Source: Plasmodiophora brassicae (lineage: Eukaryota; Endomyxa: Phytomyxea; Phytomyxea; Plasmodiophorida). Taken from it: a stretch of 64,000 nt of DNA. Made by a program: the position numbers and the translations under genes. Shown piece by piece: positions 21,085 through 30,638 of the stretch. Below the pieces are notes generated by a model. It did not search any database. It was given only the letters and a program-made list of their open reading frames with translations, and was not told the DNA's origin. Positions within the stretch are counted from its first letter, which is position 1. Every line of letters starts with the position of its first letter. The stretch spans positions 682,001 to 746,000 of the forward strand of contig CP145415.1 of the NCBI GenBank assembly GCA_036867785.1, given 5' to 3'.

Positions 21085-22019
21085 CGCGTCCCGCGACCGA
21101 GTCGGCCGACGCGCGCTGCTCGATGCCTGCCCGACCCAGAGTTCCCCGAGGCACCGCAGCCTCCTCTAGAGCCCGGGCGAGGCCAGTAACCTGACTATCA
21201 GCACACACAGAGACTGTCGCATTTTCCAACCTGCCCTTCCGGATGCAGCTTCCACTGAAGCGACCGACGCATAGGTAGCTTCTCCTGAGGTCACCCAAAC
21301 GCAGAAATTGTAGCACTCGACGTGATTGTGCGTCGTCGGCGTCGCGTGCGACAATGTTCGCGAGGGTGCTGGTGGGGCGGCGGTGCGGGTGGAGGCGCCG
21401 GGCGCACTCGACGGCGCTGCTGCAGACGGTGCAGGACGCGGTCGCTCCAATGGTGACGTATAACAGGAACATGGTGGTGTCCAGGCAGTCGCCGCATGAG
21501 TGAGACGGGTGGTTGGGCGTGCCGACCGTGCGGGACTGATTGCCCGTCGAAGGTTGACGATTGACCTGGGCGAGGAGCACGGGTGCTATACGGTGATGAG
21601 CCGCACAGACGACCAGGATTCCGTGGTCTTGTCATCGCCGACGTCGGGCGTTCATACGTACCTGTACGACCACACGGAACAGCACTGGAAATCGACGAAA
21701 GACTCCCATATTCTCACCGACCTTCTAACAAGGGAACTGCTCAAGACCTGTCAGGGTTACCCGTCTTTCTGAATCGAATAACGCCACGGGCGACGAACGA
21801 AACGTCATGTCTGGATTGTCTGTGCACCCGAGTGCACGCTCTGGGTATGCATCCGTAGAAGGCGGTCGTGTTCCCGTCTCTCTGCACCTGGACGTGGAGC
21901 TCCCCGTGCGCCTGTGCCGACGTCGGATTCGACGTCGTTGCTGTCCTATTCTCAGTGCTGCGAAGCAGCGGCTGCGAGAGGGAAGCCGTGCGAACGCGCG
22001 CCGGAGCCGTTGCCGAGAG
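21085..22019. other. intergenic with unresolved ORFs
   Basis: A minus-strand frame (21580-21014) includes MFLLYVTIGATASCTVC, a Cys-rich hydrophobic stretch, and overlaps the start of the glycosyltransferase-like gene. A plus-strand frame (21500-21772) reads LSSPTSGVHTYLYDHTEQHW. Neither has splice support or a recognised domain. The end of this interval must hold the promoter of the CCA-enzyme homologue starting at 22020. Confidence 0.3.
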
Positions 22020-24104
22020 ATGTCGCAGGTCCCCGTACGACACCTGCTGCGGCTGGATGAGAAGGAGATCCGGACGATCAATGCGATCCAGTCCATGCTG
22101 GCCGCGTACCGCCTGAAGTCGGTCGTGCGGCTCGCCGGCGGCTGGCTGCGCGACAAGGTCGTCCGATGCGGGTTGCCGCCCCACCATCCCCTCCGCTGCC
22201 GCCTCACCGCTTGCTGTAGATGATGGGACGGACGACGAAGGAGCGCATCGAAGTGACCGTTGACGACATGAGCGGCGGCGATTTCGCCGAGGCCATGTCC
22301 CAGTTTCGCAAATCGAACGGTACGCCATCACCCCATCCATCCATTGACGCCCGTGCACACCGCATATGAACGTGGGCCGATCGATTAGAGCGGGCGCCTA
22401 AAGAGCCGTTCGACGTGAAGAAGACGAAGCGGAACCACCAGCAGACGGCTACCTGCGTCCCTCGAGGCGGCCTTGAAATTGACATCACCGGGTTGCAGTA
22501 CGTTGAAGGTAAAAAGCGCTCTGACAAACGGGTACGCGCGCGTGGTTCAGACTGGGTTCCCCCGGTGCGTTAACGCTGTCGATCAGGTGAAGATAACGCC
22601 CATGCAGGACGCCGTCCGTCGGGGAATAACGGTCAACGCCCTGTTCTTCAACCTCAAGAATGAGACCGTCGAAGACCTGCCTAATAGTGTATGTCCTCGA
22701 CTGTACCGCGTTGCCGCTGACACTGACGATACATTGCAAGGGACTCGCCGATCTTCGCGATCGCGTCATCCGGACCGTGATCGAACCGAAGAAGGCATTT
22801 CTGGACGATCCGCCAAAGGCAGTTGAAGCGATTCGGTTCGCAGGGGGTCTCAATTTCGGGCTGTGCCCTGAAGTTGCCGACGCGCTTCGCGACCCAGAGA
22901 CGCGCGACGCCCTATCCACCAGCCGGGACCGGCAACGGATCGGCAGCGAAATCCACGACATCTTCTTTGGCACACATATGAAAGCGTCGCAATGCGTCAA
23001 GCACATTGCCGACTTCGGGATGTATTCTCCGGCGTGTCTGGCGCCGCCACCGATTGATATTCCGGACCTGCACACCTTCGGTCAGGGTGCCGTGGATGCA
23101 ATGGAACGAGCCGATGCGTAAGTCTCCTGGAACTCCCGGCCCCGCCATGGTCGGCTTGACTGAGAATGGTTCAGACTGTTCAGGGAGCCGTGGCTCCAAA
23201 CCAGCCGAGAGCTGCGAAGGTGGATACATTTCGTCTGCTTCCTGTCGCCGTTCGCTCACGTCGACTATCCTGGAGTGGACGATGAAGAGCTGCCTGTTTT
23301 CCGTCACCTGATTCTGAAAGCTCTTCAGGTGCCTCGTCTGCAGCGATTGTCGTGACCCGTCACTGACCCAGACACAGTTGCCTGAGGACGTCTTCATGAA
23401 GGTTCACTACCTGGTGGGGTTCTCCCGAGAACTGGACGCTATTGCGACAGGACGTCGTCGACCTGGGGACCCGTCGAAAGATCCTCGTATGTTCGGACTC
23501 GGCCGTGCATTCATGGGTCTGACTGTTGCCCCCACTGACAGCGCTGCCAATCGACCAGCTGTTACGGAAGATGGGGGAGAACTTTCGAGACGTGTTCCCC
23601 GTCTGCGCCTGCCTCTACCCGGACAGCCAGGCCCCGCAACGCTTCCTCAAGAACCGTATCGAGTCGTCGCCGGTCCTGAAAAGCTACGCGAAGGAAGGCA
23701 CCGCGACCGGTGTAGCCGGTAAGGCCACAATCGGGAATGGCCTCAAGGCGTTCGAGGACATGACGCGGGATATGGGGGACGTGGATAAGGCGTTCGGAGA
23801 CGATGACAATGATATCTGGGCTGGGGCGCTGAAATCTCGAAAGCCGTTTGATTTCGACTTCGACGACGAAGGAGGGTTCGGCGCCGCCCTGGACGACGAT
23901 GGCGACCTGGACTTCGGTCGGTCGATTGGCAAGGCAGGACGGCGCAAGAGCAAACCGTCGGCACTGCCGCCGGACTTCGACGACTTCGATGACGTCGGCT
24001 TCGGTGGCGGTGACATGGACCAGGATCCCGATGTCCAGCAGTTCCATCGCGATCAGGCGCCTAAACGTGCAGGCAGACGCTCGGGCAAAGCCTTACGCAG
24101 ATGA
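22020..24104 (+). CDS. tRNA nucleotidyltransferase (CCA-adding enzyme) homologue, active-site residues altered
   Basis: Eight exons (22020-22157, 22220-22319, 22389-22531, 22587-22688, 22741-23117, 23175-23328, 23378-23486, 23542-24104) join in phase to about 561 aa, similar to yeast CCA1 (546 aa). Colinear landmarks are LDEKEIRTIN, GGWLRDK, DDMSGGDFAEAM, GLEIDITGLQ, TVNALFFN, LADLRDRVIRT, FLDDP and the helical tail. The motifs that carry catalysis in yeast and human enzymes differ. The DxD after GGxxRD reads RIE (22244-22252). RRD of the second motif reads RRG (22617-22625). The template-site DDPxR reads DDPPK (22804-22818), followed by E in place of R. A long acidic C-terminal tail (DFDFDDEGG, DDDGDLDFG) is added. 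Either the enzyme has diverged in function or another copy does the work. Introns are 49-69 nt. Confidence 0.85.
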
Positions 24105-24220
24105 GCACGTTCGGCGCTCCCCGGTAACCATGCAAACGTACTTCAATGAACAACGATTCAGCGGATGTCGACCGCGCTGTCCATGCGCTAGCCAATGAGC
24201 CAAGACAGTGACGTTATGGA

Positions 24221-24496
24221 TCAAAGGACTGCCATCTTCACGTGTAAGCCACACGTGGGACGGCGGGGAGGCCGTCGCGCCGGGTCGTCGTTGAGCCTCA
24301 GGTCCTGGCTGTGGCATGCGTCGTGTGCTTCCCTCTCCGTCAAGGCCTTCTTGGCGTATACTACTCGATTCGGAAGACAAAGCATACACGTCCTCGGCGA
24401 CACCTGCTTCCTGTTGAGGACGCGCCGCTCGGTGCCAGCCTCCAGCAGCAACCGCACCGTGTCGATCTGGGCACGTTGGAGCCCATCCCCGCCCAC
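24221..24496 (-). pseudogene. decayed third copy of the ankyrin tandem family
   Basis: A minus-strand reading gives RAQIDTVRLLLEAGTERRVLN, then a region ending YAKKALTEREAHDACHSQDL. It aligns with the last ankyrin repeat and start of the charged helix in the intact copy just upstream (GQIDMVILLLEKGADPRVRN ... FARKSILEREAKMAREAQ). DNA similarity is also visible around the shared GTGTCGATCTGG / ATGTCGATCTGG core. The N-terminal repeats, signal peptide and C-terminal anchor are missing, and there is no start codon. It lies only about 50 bp downstream of the intact copy, in the same orientation, as expected of a truncated tandem duplicate. Confidence 0.6.
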
Positions 24497-24545
24497 ACTG
24501 GCGTCCCATTACGATCACATTCTGCTGTTGTGTAATGCCCGGGTT

Positions 24546-26021
24546 CTAAATGCAGATTAGCATGGTTGCCAGGCCTGATAACCCAGCGACGACGGCAGAC
24601 GCGCCTGACGGCGGTGCCGGGGACGACGAGATTGTGGGTACGTGGCGTGAGTCAGGGACCGGCCTGTGTGTGCTGATGACCTTGGTGCTTATTGCCAACG
24701 TGATGGCGGCAGCTGATGCAACAGCAGTACTTGTAAGAGGCCAAGTCTTCACGAGACGCGGCCGCTTTCCAGATCGGCGAGCATCGCTTCGCTTGACGAC
24801 CCAGTCGTGAATAACGACGGCCCCGGCAGTACCAACCAGCAATGCTGTGGCTTGAAGTGCGCGCCTGGCCACGACTCGGGGTCTGGACGTTGGTTGTCTC
24901 ACCGATGAAACGGGCTCGTGCGCGTCGGCCTGCAGGTTCTGCTTGGCGACTGAACGCTGGAACGCCTGAAGTGCTTCCGAGGTAGCGTTCCTCTTCATGT
25001 CAAGTCGCCGTTGTACGTCAGCGGCGTGTCGTCTCGCTGCGTCGCGTTTAGCCTGTTCCTTAGTGAGTCGTTCGTTGTCTTCGGCGGCCTGCTTTGCCAA
25101 CGCGTCTCGTTCTTGAGCTTCGCGTGCCATTTTCGCTTCCCTCTCCAAGATGGACTTCCTGGCAAACGCCAGGTTCGAAACGTAGTCTGAACGGGTGACG
25201 TCCTCGGCGGTCTGGCAGTACATGTTCCTCACGCGTGGATCGGCACCTTTCTCCAGCAGGAGGATAACCATGTCGATCTGGCCGGGCTTGGCGACTGCCA
25301 TGTGAAGCGCCGTGTTGTTGTGGTGGTCGAGTTCGTCGACTTGAACGACTTTGCGCTCAATAAGGAGCTTGGCGATTGGGACATGGTTGTGCAGGACGGC
25401 TTCTTGCAGGAACGACCGTTCGGGTTTCTTCCAGGATTTGACCCCATCAAGCAGCAACTGGACGGTGTCGACCTCCTGTGCTTTGCCGATGGCGTCGAAC
25501 ATGGCAGCATCCCAGCAGCTGAAGCACTCGAAATGTTGTGGATCGGCTTCCAGCAGGAAACGCACGATAGGTGCACCGCCCTTCTTGGAACAGGAGTAGG
25601 CCACGCTAGACAGCCGTTGCCCGCGTCCCCCCAGCTGTGGTCGGTGCGGCGACTGGAAGAGCACCTTCACCATTTCGAGGTTGTTGTTGTCTATGGCGAG
25701 GCGCAGTGGCGACACGTCACTGCTATCGGGTGCATGACAGTTCACCAGTTGGCTCAGCTGGCTTCCCACGATTCTTCGCACCAGGTTGAGCTTGCTGTCT
25801 CGGACGGCCTTATGGAACCAATGGCACGCCCATCCTTCATCCAACGCCTCGCTTATCGACCAGAGGAAACGCCCGGCGTCGTCGGTCCTAAACGCTTCGT
25901 CGATGGCCATCCTAGCGTTATATTGGCTCACTGACAGATATCCACTGCAGACCACGGCGCGCAATGCAAGAACCACACACACGCGCAGTGCCAAGACGGC
26001 CATTCGGCGGGCGCCTGGCAA
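24546..26021 (-). CDS. secreted ankyrin-repeat protein with GPI-like tail (copy 1)
   Basis: A single exon encodes 491 aa. Residues 1-27 form a signal peptide (VLALRVCVVLALRAVVC). Ankyrin repeats span about residues 60-280, for example SPLRLAIDNNNLEMVKVLF and NTALHMAVAKPGQIDMVILLL. A charged Ala/Glu/Lys/Arg helix runs to about 350, then a Ser/Arg-rich stretch. The last 20 residues are purely hydrophobic and directly terminal after a Ser/Pro-rich spacer, the pattern of a GPI-attachment signal; an alternative is a C-terminal transmembrane anchor. It is a tandem paralogue of the gene at 26237-27673. Function unknown; the ankyrin domain would face outside the cell or the ER lumen. Confidence 0.8.
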   Translation of the reverse strand: MPGARRMAVLALRVCVVLALRAVVCSGYLSVSQYNARMAIDEAFRTDDAGRFLWSISEALDEGWACHWFHKAVRDSKLNLVRRIVGSQLSQLVNCHAPDSSDVSPLRLAIDNNNLEMVKVLFQSPHRPQLGGRGQRLSSVAYSCSKKGGAPIVRFLLEADPQHFECFSCWDAAMFDAIGKAQEVDTVQLLLDGVKSWKKPERSFLQEAVLHNHVPIAKLLIERKVVQVDELDHHNNTALHMAVAKPGQIDMVILLLEKGADPRVRNMYCQTAEDVTRSDYVSNLAFARKSILEREAKMAREAQERDALAKQAAEDNERLTKEQAKRDAARRHAADVQRRLDMKRNATSEALQAFQRSVAKQNLQADAHEPVSSVRQPTSRPRVVARRALQATALLVGTAGAVVIHDWVVKRSDARRSGKRPRLVKTWPLTSTAVASAAAITLAISTKVISTHRPVPDSRHVPTISSSPAPPSGASAVVAGLSGLATMLICI

Positions 26022-26236
26022 GAACCAAGCTTCTCCTCCTCACCGATGATGGACGCGGCGGCTGCCCTGTTTGCCTCACTCGGTTTTAGCAACCAGCAGC
26101 TCCTTCAGCCGCCCGAATTAGAAATGGTCCCGGCCGCCTGTGCAGCCGATGCAGTCTCGGACTTGTGCCATTTGTAACCCACCTCGTCGATAGTGTATCA
26201 GTCACGTCTCAGTGGCATGTATGCTAAAACACGCCG

Positions 26237-27673
26237 CTATACGCAGAACAGCGCGGCAACTGACAATGCGATGAAGGCTGGTATTGACGACGTGGACGGC
26301 GACGACGATGTGGATTTACGGCCCGGCGAGCGTTTACGGCTGCGCAGGATCTTGGCACCAACCGCCAACGTGATAGCAGCAGTGGGGGCAATGGCGCCAC
26401 GAACGTTCACAAGATCAGACAGCTTTCCCGACGGACGGTCGTGATGGGATTCCTCGACGGAACGTTCGCTGGCAAGGACCAGTCCAGTGGCGCCAAGTAC
26501 CAGCGCGGCGGACGCCTGAAGCGCGCGCTTGGCTATGATTCGGCCGCTGGACGTTGGTTGGCTGACAGGGGCGTCACGTCCCGGTTCGTCGACCGATTGC
26601 CGCTTGAGGATTGAACGCCGAAACGCGTCGATTGCTTCCGACGTGGCATTCTTCGTCTGGTCCAGTAGTCGCTGCAGCTTGACTTTGTGTTTGATCTCTG
26701 CGTCGCGCTCAGCTTGCTCTAGAGCGAGGCGCCTCTGCTCTTCTTCTCTCAGCCTCGCTTGTCTATGGCGTTCCTGAGCCTCGGCGGCCTTCTTCGCTTC
26801 CCTGCTCGCGATGGTTTTCTTGGCGAACGCTAGGTTGGAATGGTAATCCTGATGACAGACGTCGTAGACGGACTTGCAGTAGATGTTCAGCAGGCGTGGA
26901 TCGGCGCCTTTCTCCAGCAGCAGTGCAACCATTTCGATCTGGCCAGGCTTGGCGACGGCCACATGAAGGGCCGTGTTGTTGCAGTCGCCGCGTTCGTCGA
27001 CCTGGACGACGTTGCGCTCGAGAAGGACCCTGGCGACGGGGACGTTGTTATGCTGAACGGCTTCATGCAGATACGATCGTGTCGCTTTCGTCCAGGGCGA
27101 AATCTTGTCGAGCAGAACCTGAACGATTGCGACGTCTCCCGCTGTGCCGATGGCGGCGATCATGGCGTTGGCCCAGTAGCAGTCGTCGTCCTTAAGATGG
27201 GCGTCATTGTCCAGCAGGAACGCAACGATCCCGGCTGTGCCCTTCTTGGCGCTGGCGTACGGTACGCTGGATCGGCCTTTTGGCAATCTCGGTCCGTTCT
27301 GCGACTGGAACAGCACCTTAACCATGTCGAGGTTGTTGTTGTCTATAGCCAGACTGAGAGCGGACTGGTGGAGAACGCGATCGTTGTCGTCGCGTGCTTC
27401 GCAGTTCTCCATGTCGTTCAGCCGCTGTCCCCAGGTGAGGATGCTCCGTACCAGATCGACTCGGTTGCGTCGGACGGCATCGTGGAACATTCTGCAGGCC
27501 CACCCGCGGCTCGTATACGTCGCCCCTTCGACGACCTGCGCGAACCGCCGACCATTGTTATCGGCGTATGATTTGCGCAGGCACACGTCAACGGACGAGT
27601 CAAACAGACCAGCGCTGCACGTCGACATGGACGCAGCGAGCATCGCACACAGCGGCAGCGCAATGAATGTCAT
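26237..27673 (-). CDS. secreted ankyrin-repeat protein with GPI-like tail (copy 2)
   Basis: A single exon encodes 478 aa, colinear with the neighbouring copy: an N-terminal hydrophobic signal (FIALPLCAMLAASMSTCSAG), ankyrin repeats including SLAIDNNNLDMVKVLFQS and NTALHVAVAKPGQIEMVALL, a Glu/Arg/Lys-rich helix, and a short hydrophobic C-terminus (IPAFIALSVAALFCV) after a Ser-rich spacer. The two copies share long identical blocks within the repeats but differ in the signal peptide and tail, so they are diverged duplicates under common architectural constraint. They are separated by 215 bp. Secreted ankyrin proteins have been discussed as effectors in some intracellular parasites; that role is only a possibility here. 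Confidence 0.8.
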   Translation of the reverse strand: MTFIALPLCAMLAASMSTCSAGLFDSSVDVCLRKSYADNNGRRFAQVVEGATYTSRGWACRMFHDAVRRNRVDLVRSILTWGQRLNDMENCEARDDNDRVLHQSALSLAIDNNNLDMVKVLFQSQNGPRLPKGRSSVPYASAKKGTAGIVAFLLDNDAHLKDDDCYWANAMIAAIGTAGDVAIVQVLLDKISPWTKATRSYLHEAVQHNNVPVARVLLERNVVQVDERGDCNNTALHVAVAKPGQIEMVALLLEKGADPRLLNIYCKSVYDVCHQDYHSNLAFAKKTIASREAKKAAEAQERHRQARLREEEQRRLALEQAERDAEIKHKVKLQRLLDQTKNATSEAIDAFRRSILKRQSVDEPGRDAPVSQPTSSGRIIAKRALQASAALVLGATGLVLASERSVEESHHDRPSGKLSDLVNVRGAIAPTAAITLAVGAKILRSRKRSPGRKSTSSSPSTSSIPAFIALSVAALFCV

Positions 27674-28160
27674 CGGCTTCGGCCGGCAGGTCGCGCAGAC
27701 GTGTCTCCCTGCTGCTGCGTTGGTGAACCCGCGGTTTGGGCACCCGTGACCATCCGGAATTAGAAACGGGTCGCCAACCCGTTGGAACCAATCGATGCAT
27801 AGCGCTATTCAGTGACGCCATCGGTGCGCTGATAGCCGAACAACAAGTACGCTGTCGTATCAAGAGCCGGCGAACGTTATCTGGGCAACGGATGCAGGCG
27901 ACGATGCCTCGGAGGATATATCGTTCGAGCTCAGGTTACGGACGACCCTATCGCCTGACGTCAGCCTGGTCGGCATTATTGGGGCAACCCGAGCAAGCGA
28001 CCAGACCCACCGTCACGCGGAAGGACAGCTTGCCAGGCAAGTGGCGTTGCCTATCGACAACAGGCGCAAGTTGAAATGAGTCGCAACTGGCCGTTTACGC
28101 ATCGATGCGCCCATGGGCAAAGACGGTTGGGTAACGAAAGGATAGCAGCATAAGGTTGTA
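27674..28160. other. intergenic, nothing recognised
   Basis: Only short frames without domain signal. It should contain the promoter of the upstream ankyrin gene (minus strand) and the 3' end of the CEP43-like transcript. Confidence 0.4.
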
Positions 28161-29062
28161 TCAGAATGCGAACGTTGATGACCGTCGTGCGTCCTGAACG
28201 ATATCGAATGCATCAAGGGCCTCGTCATCTACGATGGGATCATCACTGAAGCTGCGCTCGAGGACGTCGTCCTCGTTGCTGGATGGAATGGGCGCCGCCG
28301 GGTCGTGTACGTCGCTCAGTGACGGCAGCTTGGGGAACAGAACGTCCGTGCTGATGCTAATCGACAGGTTGGCGTCAGATGCGGCGTACAGGCTCGAGTC
28401 AAGTTCGTCGTTATCATCCAACACGACAAGGTCGTCCACGTCCGAATACTGGTCATCGACCGATTTCGCTGGTTCATGGTCCAGCGCCGCTTGTGCTGGT
28501 GTTCGCGTTAGTTGCTGCATAGCTGACGAGGATGTTGTGTTATACCTGCGAGCGTCTTGGACTGTTTCTCATTAAGCCTCTCCAGCATGTCATCGATCTT
28601 CGTGATGTCAGGGAGCTGAGGAGCCGATGTCGTGGTTGTCGGGACGCCACCAGGTACGACCGGTATTTTCACCTCAACGGACGCTTTGCGTTTACTTGCG
28701 AGCATGTCCTCGAGGATGGATTTGTCGGACACCGACCGGTTTAACGCATCTTGTCCGACGCTGGCTTCGTGCGATAGCACCGACAGTGTATGCTTCAACT
28801 TATGAACGCGGAGAAAGTCAACGACAATCTGCAGAGCTTCGCTGCTGATGGGTTCGACATCGCGAGGGGCCGACTCTCCACGCTCGTGCTCATCCACAGC
28901 CGCGAACACCTCCGACCTTAACTCTGCCTACCGTCCCGTATCAGCACAGCGCATCGAACCGAACTCTGCAGCCTGGCCTACACGAAGACGAGCTAGGACC
29001 CCGCGTTTCTCTAGCACCTTTGTCACTACATCCTTCATGCGATCCAGCGAGCCAGTCTCCAT
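28161..29062 (-). CDS. CEP43: FGFR1OP/CEP43 (FOP)-like centriolar protein
   Basis: Three exons (29062-28982, 28927-28546, 28495-28161) join in phase to about 265 aa. The N-terminus matches the FOP/TONNEAU1 N-terminal domain: METGSLDRMKDVVTKVLEKR, GVLARLR, then across a 54-nt intron AELRSEVFAAVDE. A LisH-like dimerisation motif follows (ALQIVVDFLRVHKLKHTLSVLSHEAS). The C-terminus is acidic with DDQYSDVDDLV, as in FOP. The second intron (50 nt) has a textbook CTAAC branch site. Family members localise to centriolar satellites, centrioles or basal bodies and support ciliogenesis, consistent with the radial spoke gene 9 kb away. It is shorter than human FOP (about 400 aa), closer to the FOPNL/TON1 branch. 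Confidence 0.82.
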
Positions 29063-29190
29063 CGCGCGCGCGTACAATGGACGTCCACTGTGACAGGTCG
29101 CAAGCCCCCGAGGGTACCGCCGCGCCTGACCTCCTCATCAAGCGTACCCTCTCGGGTACCGTTACACGCTCTGTATTGATGTCGACATGT

Positions 29191-30340
29191 TCACAAGAGA
29201 AGCACGGCAGAAATGATGGTGACGACCACAGTGACAACGACGTTGCTCCTGGAGCGGTGCGTGACGGCCCCTGACGAGGACCCGCCCGTCGTCCCGTCGT
29301 CTGGACAGGTCTGCAGCCCGTCATTCCAATAGTTCGACAGCGACATGTTCGGCGGCGGCAATGGGACACATTTCAGGCTGGGCATGCCGATTCGAAGACG
29401 AAGCGTCCTGACAGTCAAATGCTGGTTAACGAACACCAGCATCGGCGTGGCTGTTGGTGGTGTCGTACAGAGGGAACGGCCAGTTGCCTGTGTAGTGGGC
29501 CTGCTTGGAGAATAGCGTCCGAGGAAGCGCGCCCAGATCCGGATTGTATTCGAGGCCACTAAGCGCGCAGGTGGAGTTAGCAGGAAGATTTCGAGCGACA
29601 AATTGGACGGACATGTAGGACAGTGATATCAGTGCATCCAGGATCCCTGACGGCATCAACGTGACCTTGTTGCGCTGCAAGTTCCTGTTCAGGGATTAAC
29701 GAGCTGTAGGGTTCGCCAGGTCAACCAAGTGTTCGTACAGTCGCTGAAGCTTTGATAAGTTGTCGAATGTGCCTGGCTGTATCTGGGACAGCAGGTTGTC
29801 AGACAGGTCCCTGTGAAATCACGTCAGGGGTCCTATGTGGGTAGGTGAACTCTTGCTGGGGTACATACAGTTCTAGCAGGTTGGTCATGGCACGGAAAGT
29901 GTCTGCTGCAATGCCGGTGATCTGAAGGTTGTTCAGCAGCCTGAACAAAGACGTCAGCACGACCGGTAGAATTGCCAAGTATATGGACAACATACAATGA
30001 TGTATACTGTCCTGGGGTCATATTCGAACCGGAGAACCAGGTGGCGTCAATGTGACCGCTGGGCATCGACCAGTTTCCCAACCTATACACAGCGTATGCG
30101 TCAGGTCCGCAATTCCACATTCCCTCGTCATCCCATAATGTACACGACAGTGCTGGAGCCCGAACACCCGACATTATACCAGGTGCAAATGTTGGCCTGC
30201 GCCCGAATTGCGAGGCCCATCGCAATTGCCAATGTGACTGAATCGCCAGTCAGATCGTGCCTGTTGCGCCTGGATTCCAGGCGCGTACCTCGGTGAAACA
30301 TGGACGACATTAGACTACGCCAAGCCGCCTGCCACGACAC
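29191..30340 (-). CDS. leucine-rich-repeat surface protein, GPI-type C-terminus
   Basis: Several minus-strand exons. Near 30.3-30.2 kb the frame reads AIRAQANICTWYNVGCSG, like the cap preceding extracellular LRRs (CxWxGVxC). LRR segments follow: LFRLLNNLQITGIAADTF, DNLLSQIQPGTFDNLSKLQR and KVTLMPSGILDALISLSY. A 60-nt intron joins ...NWPFPL to TLRLRIGMPSLKC. The protein ends with a Gly/Ser spacer and a strictly terminal hydrophobic run (VVVTVVVTIISAVLLL), which suits a GPI signal. The stop is at 29191. The 5' end is uncertain: the signal peptide exon upstream of about 30300 was not resolved. Likely a cell-surface protein of unknown ligand. Confidence 0.6.
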
Positions 30341-30638
30341 CAGATGCCTCTGAACTCGATCTGTGGCACGCGCGTGCCTGACGCTGCTTGTCCCGCAAAT
30401 ATCAAGGACCAGGCCCTTGATTCGACACTGCAGGCGTCCTTCAAATGACCTGATGACTGTTTATTCGACCTGGCGATTGTTCGACCTGGTATTCTAAATG
30501 CCGTTGTAATTCCCGCTGTACGGTAGGGGGCGCTGGGGGTGAAAACTGCGACGCGGCAATTGTGGGCCGGGGTCCCCGTCGGGTCCCCAAGCCCGCCAAG
30601 CGGCAGAGCAGTTCGGGAATTTGTCGTCGCGAGTCGCG

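Noticed and set aside
26046-26177. 43-codon plus-strand ORF between the two ankyrin genes
   Set aside because: Too short, no splice continuation or domain, and lies in the promoter region of copy 1.
28496-28545. 23-nt intron in the CEP43-like gene (acceptor after CCTCGTCAG)
   Set aside because: A 50-nt intron with a CTAAC branch site and the same phase ends at 28496 and fits the length of all other introns.
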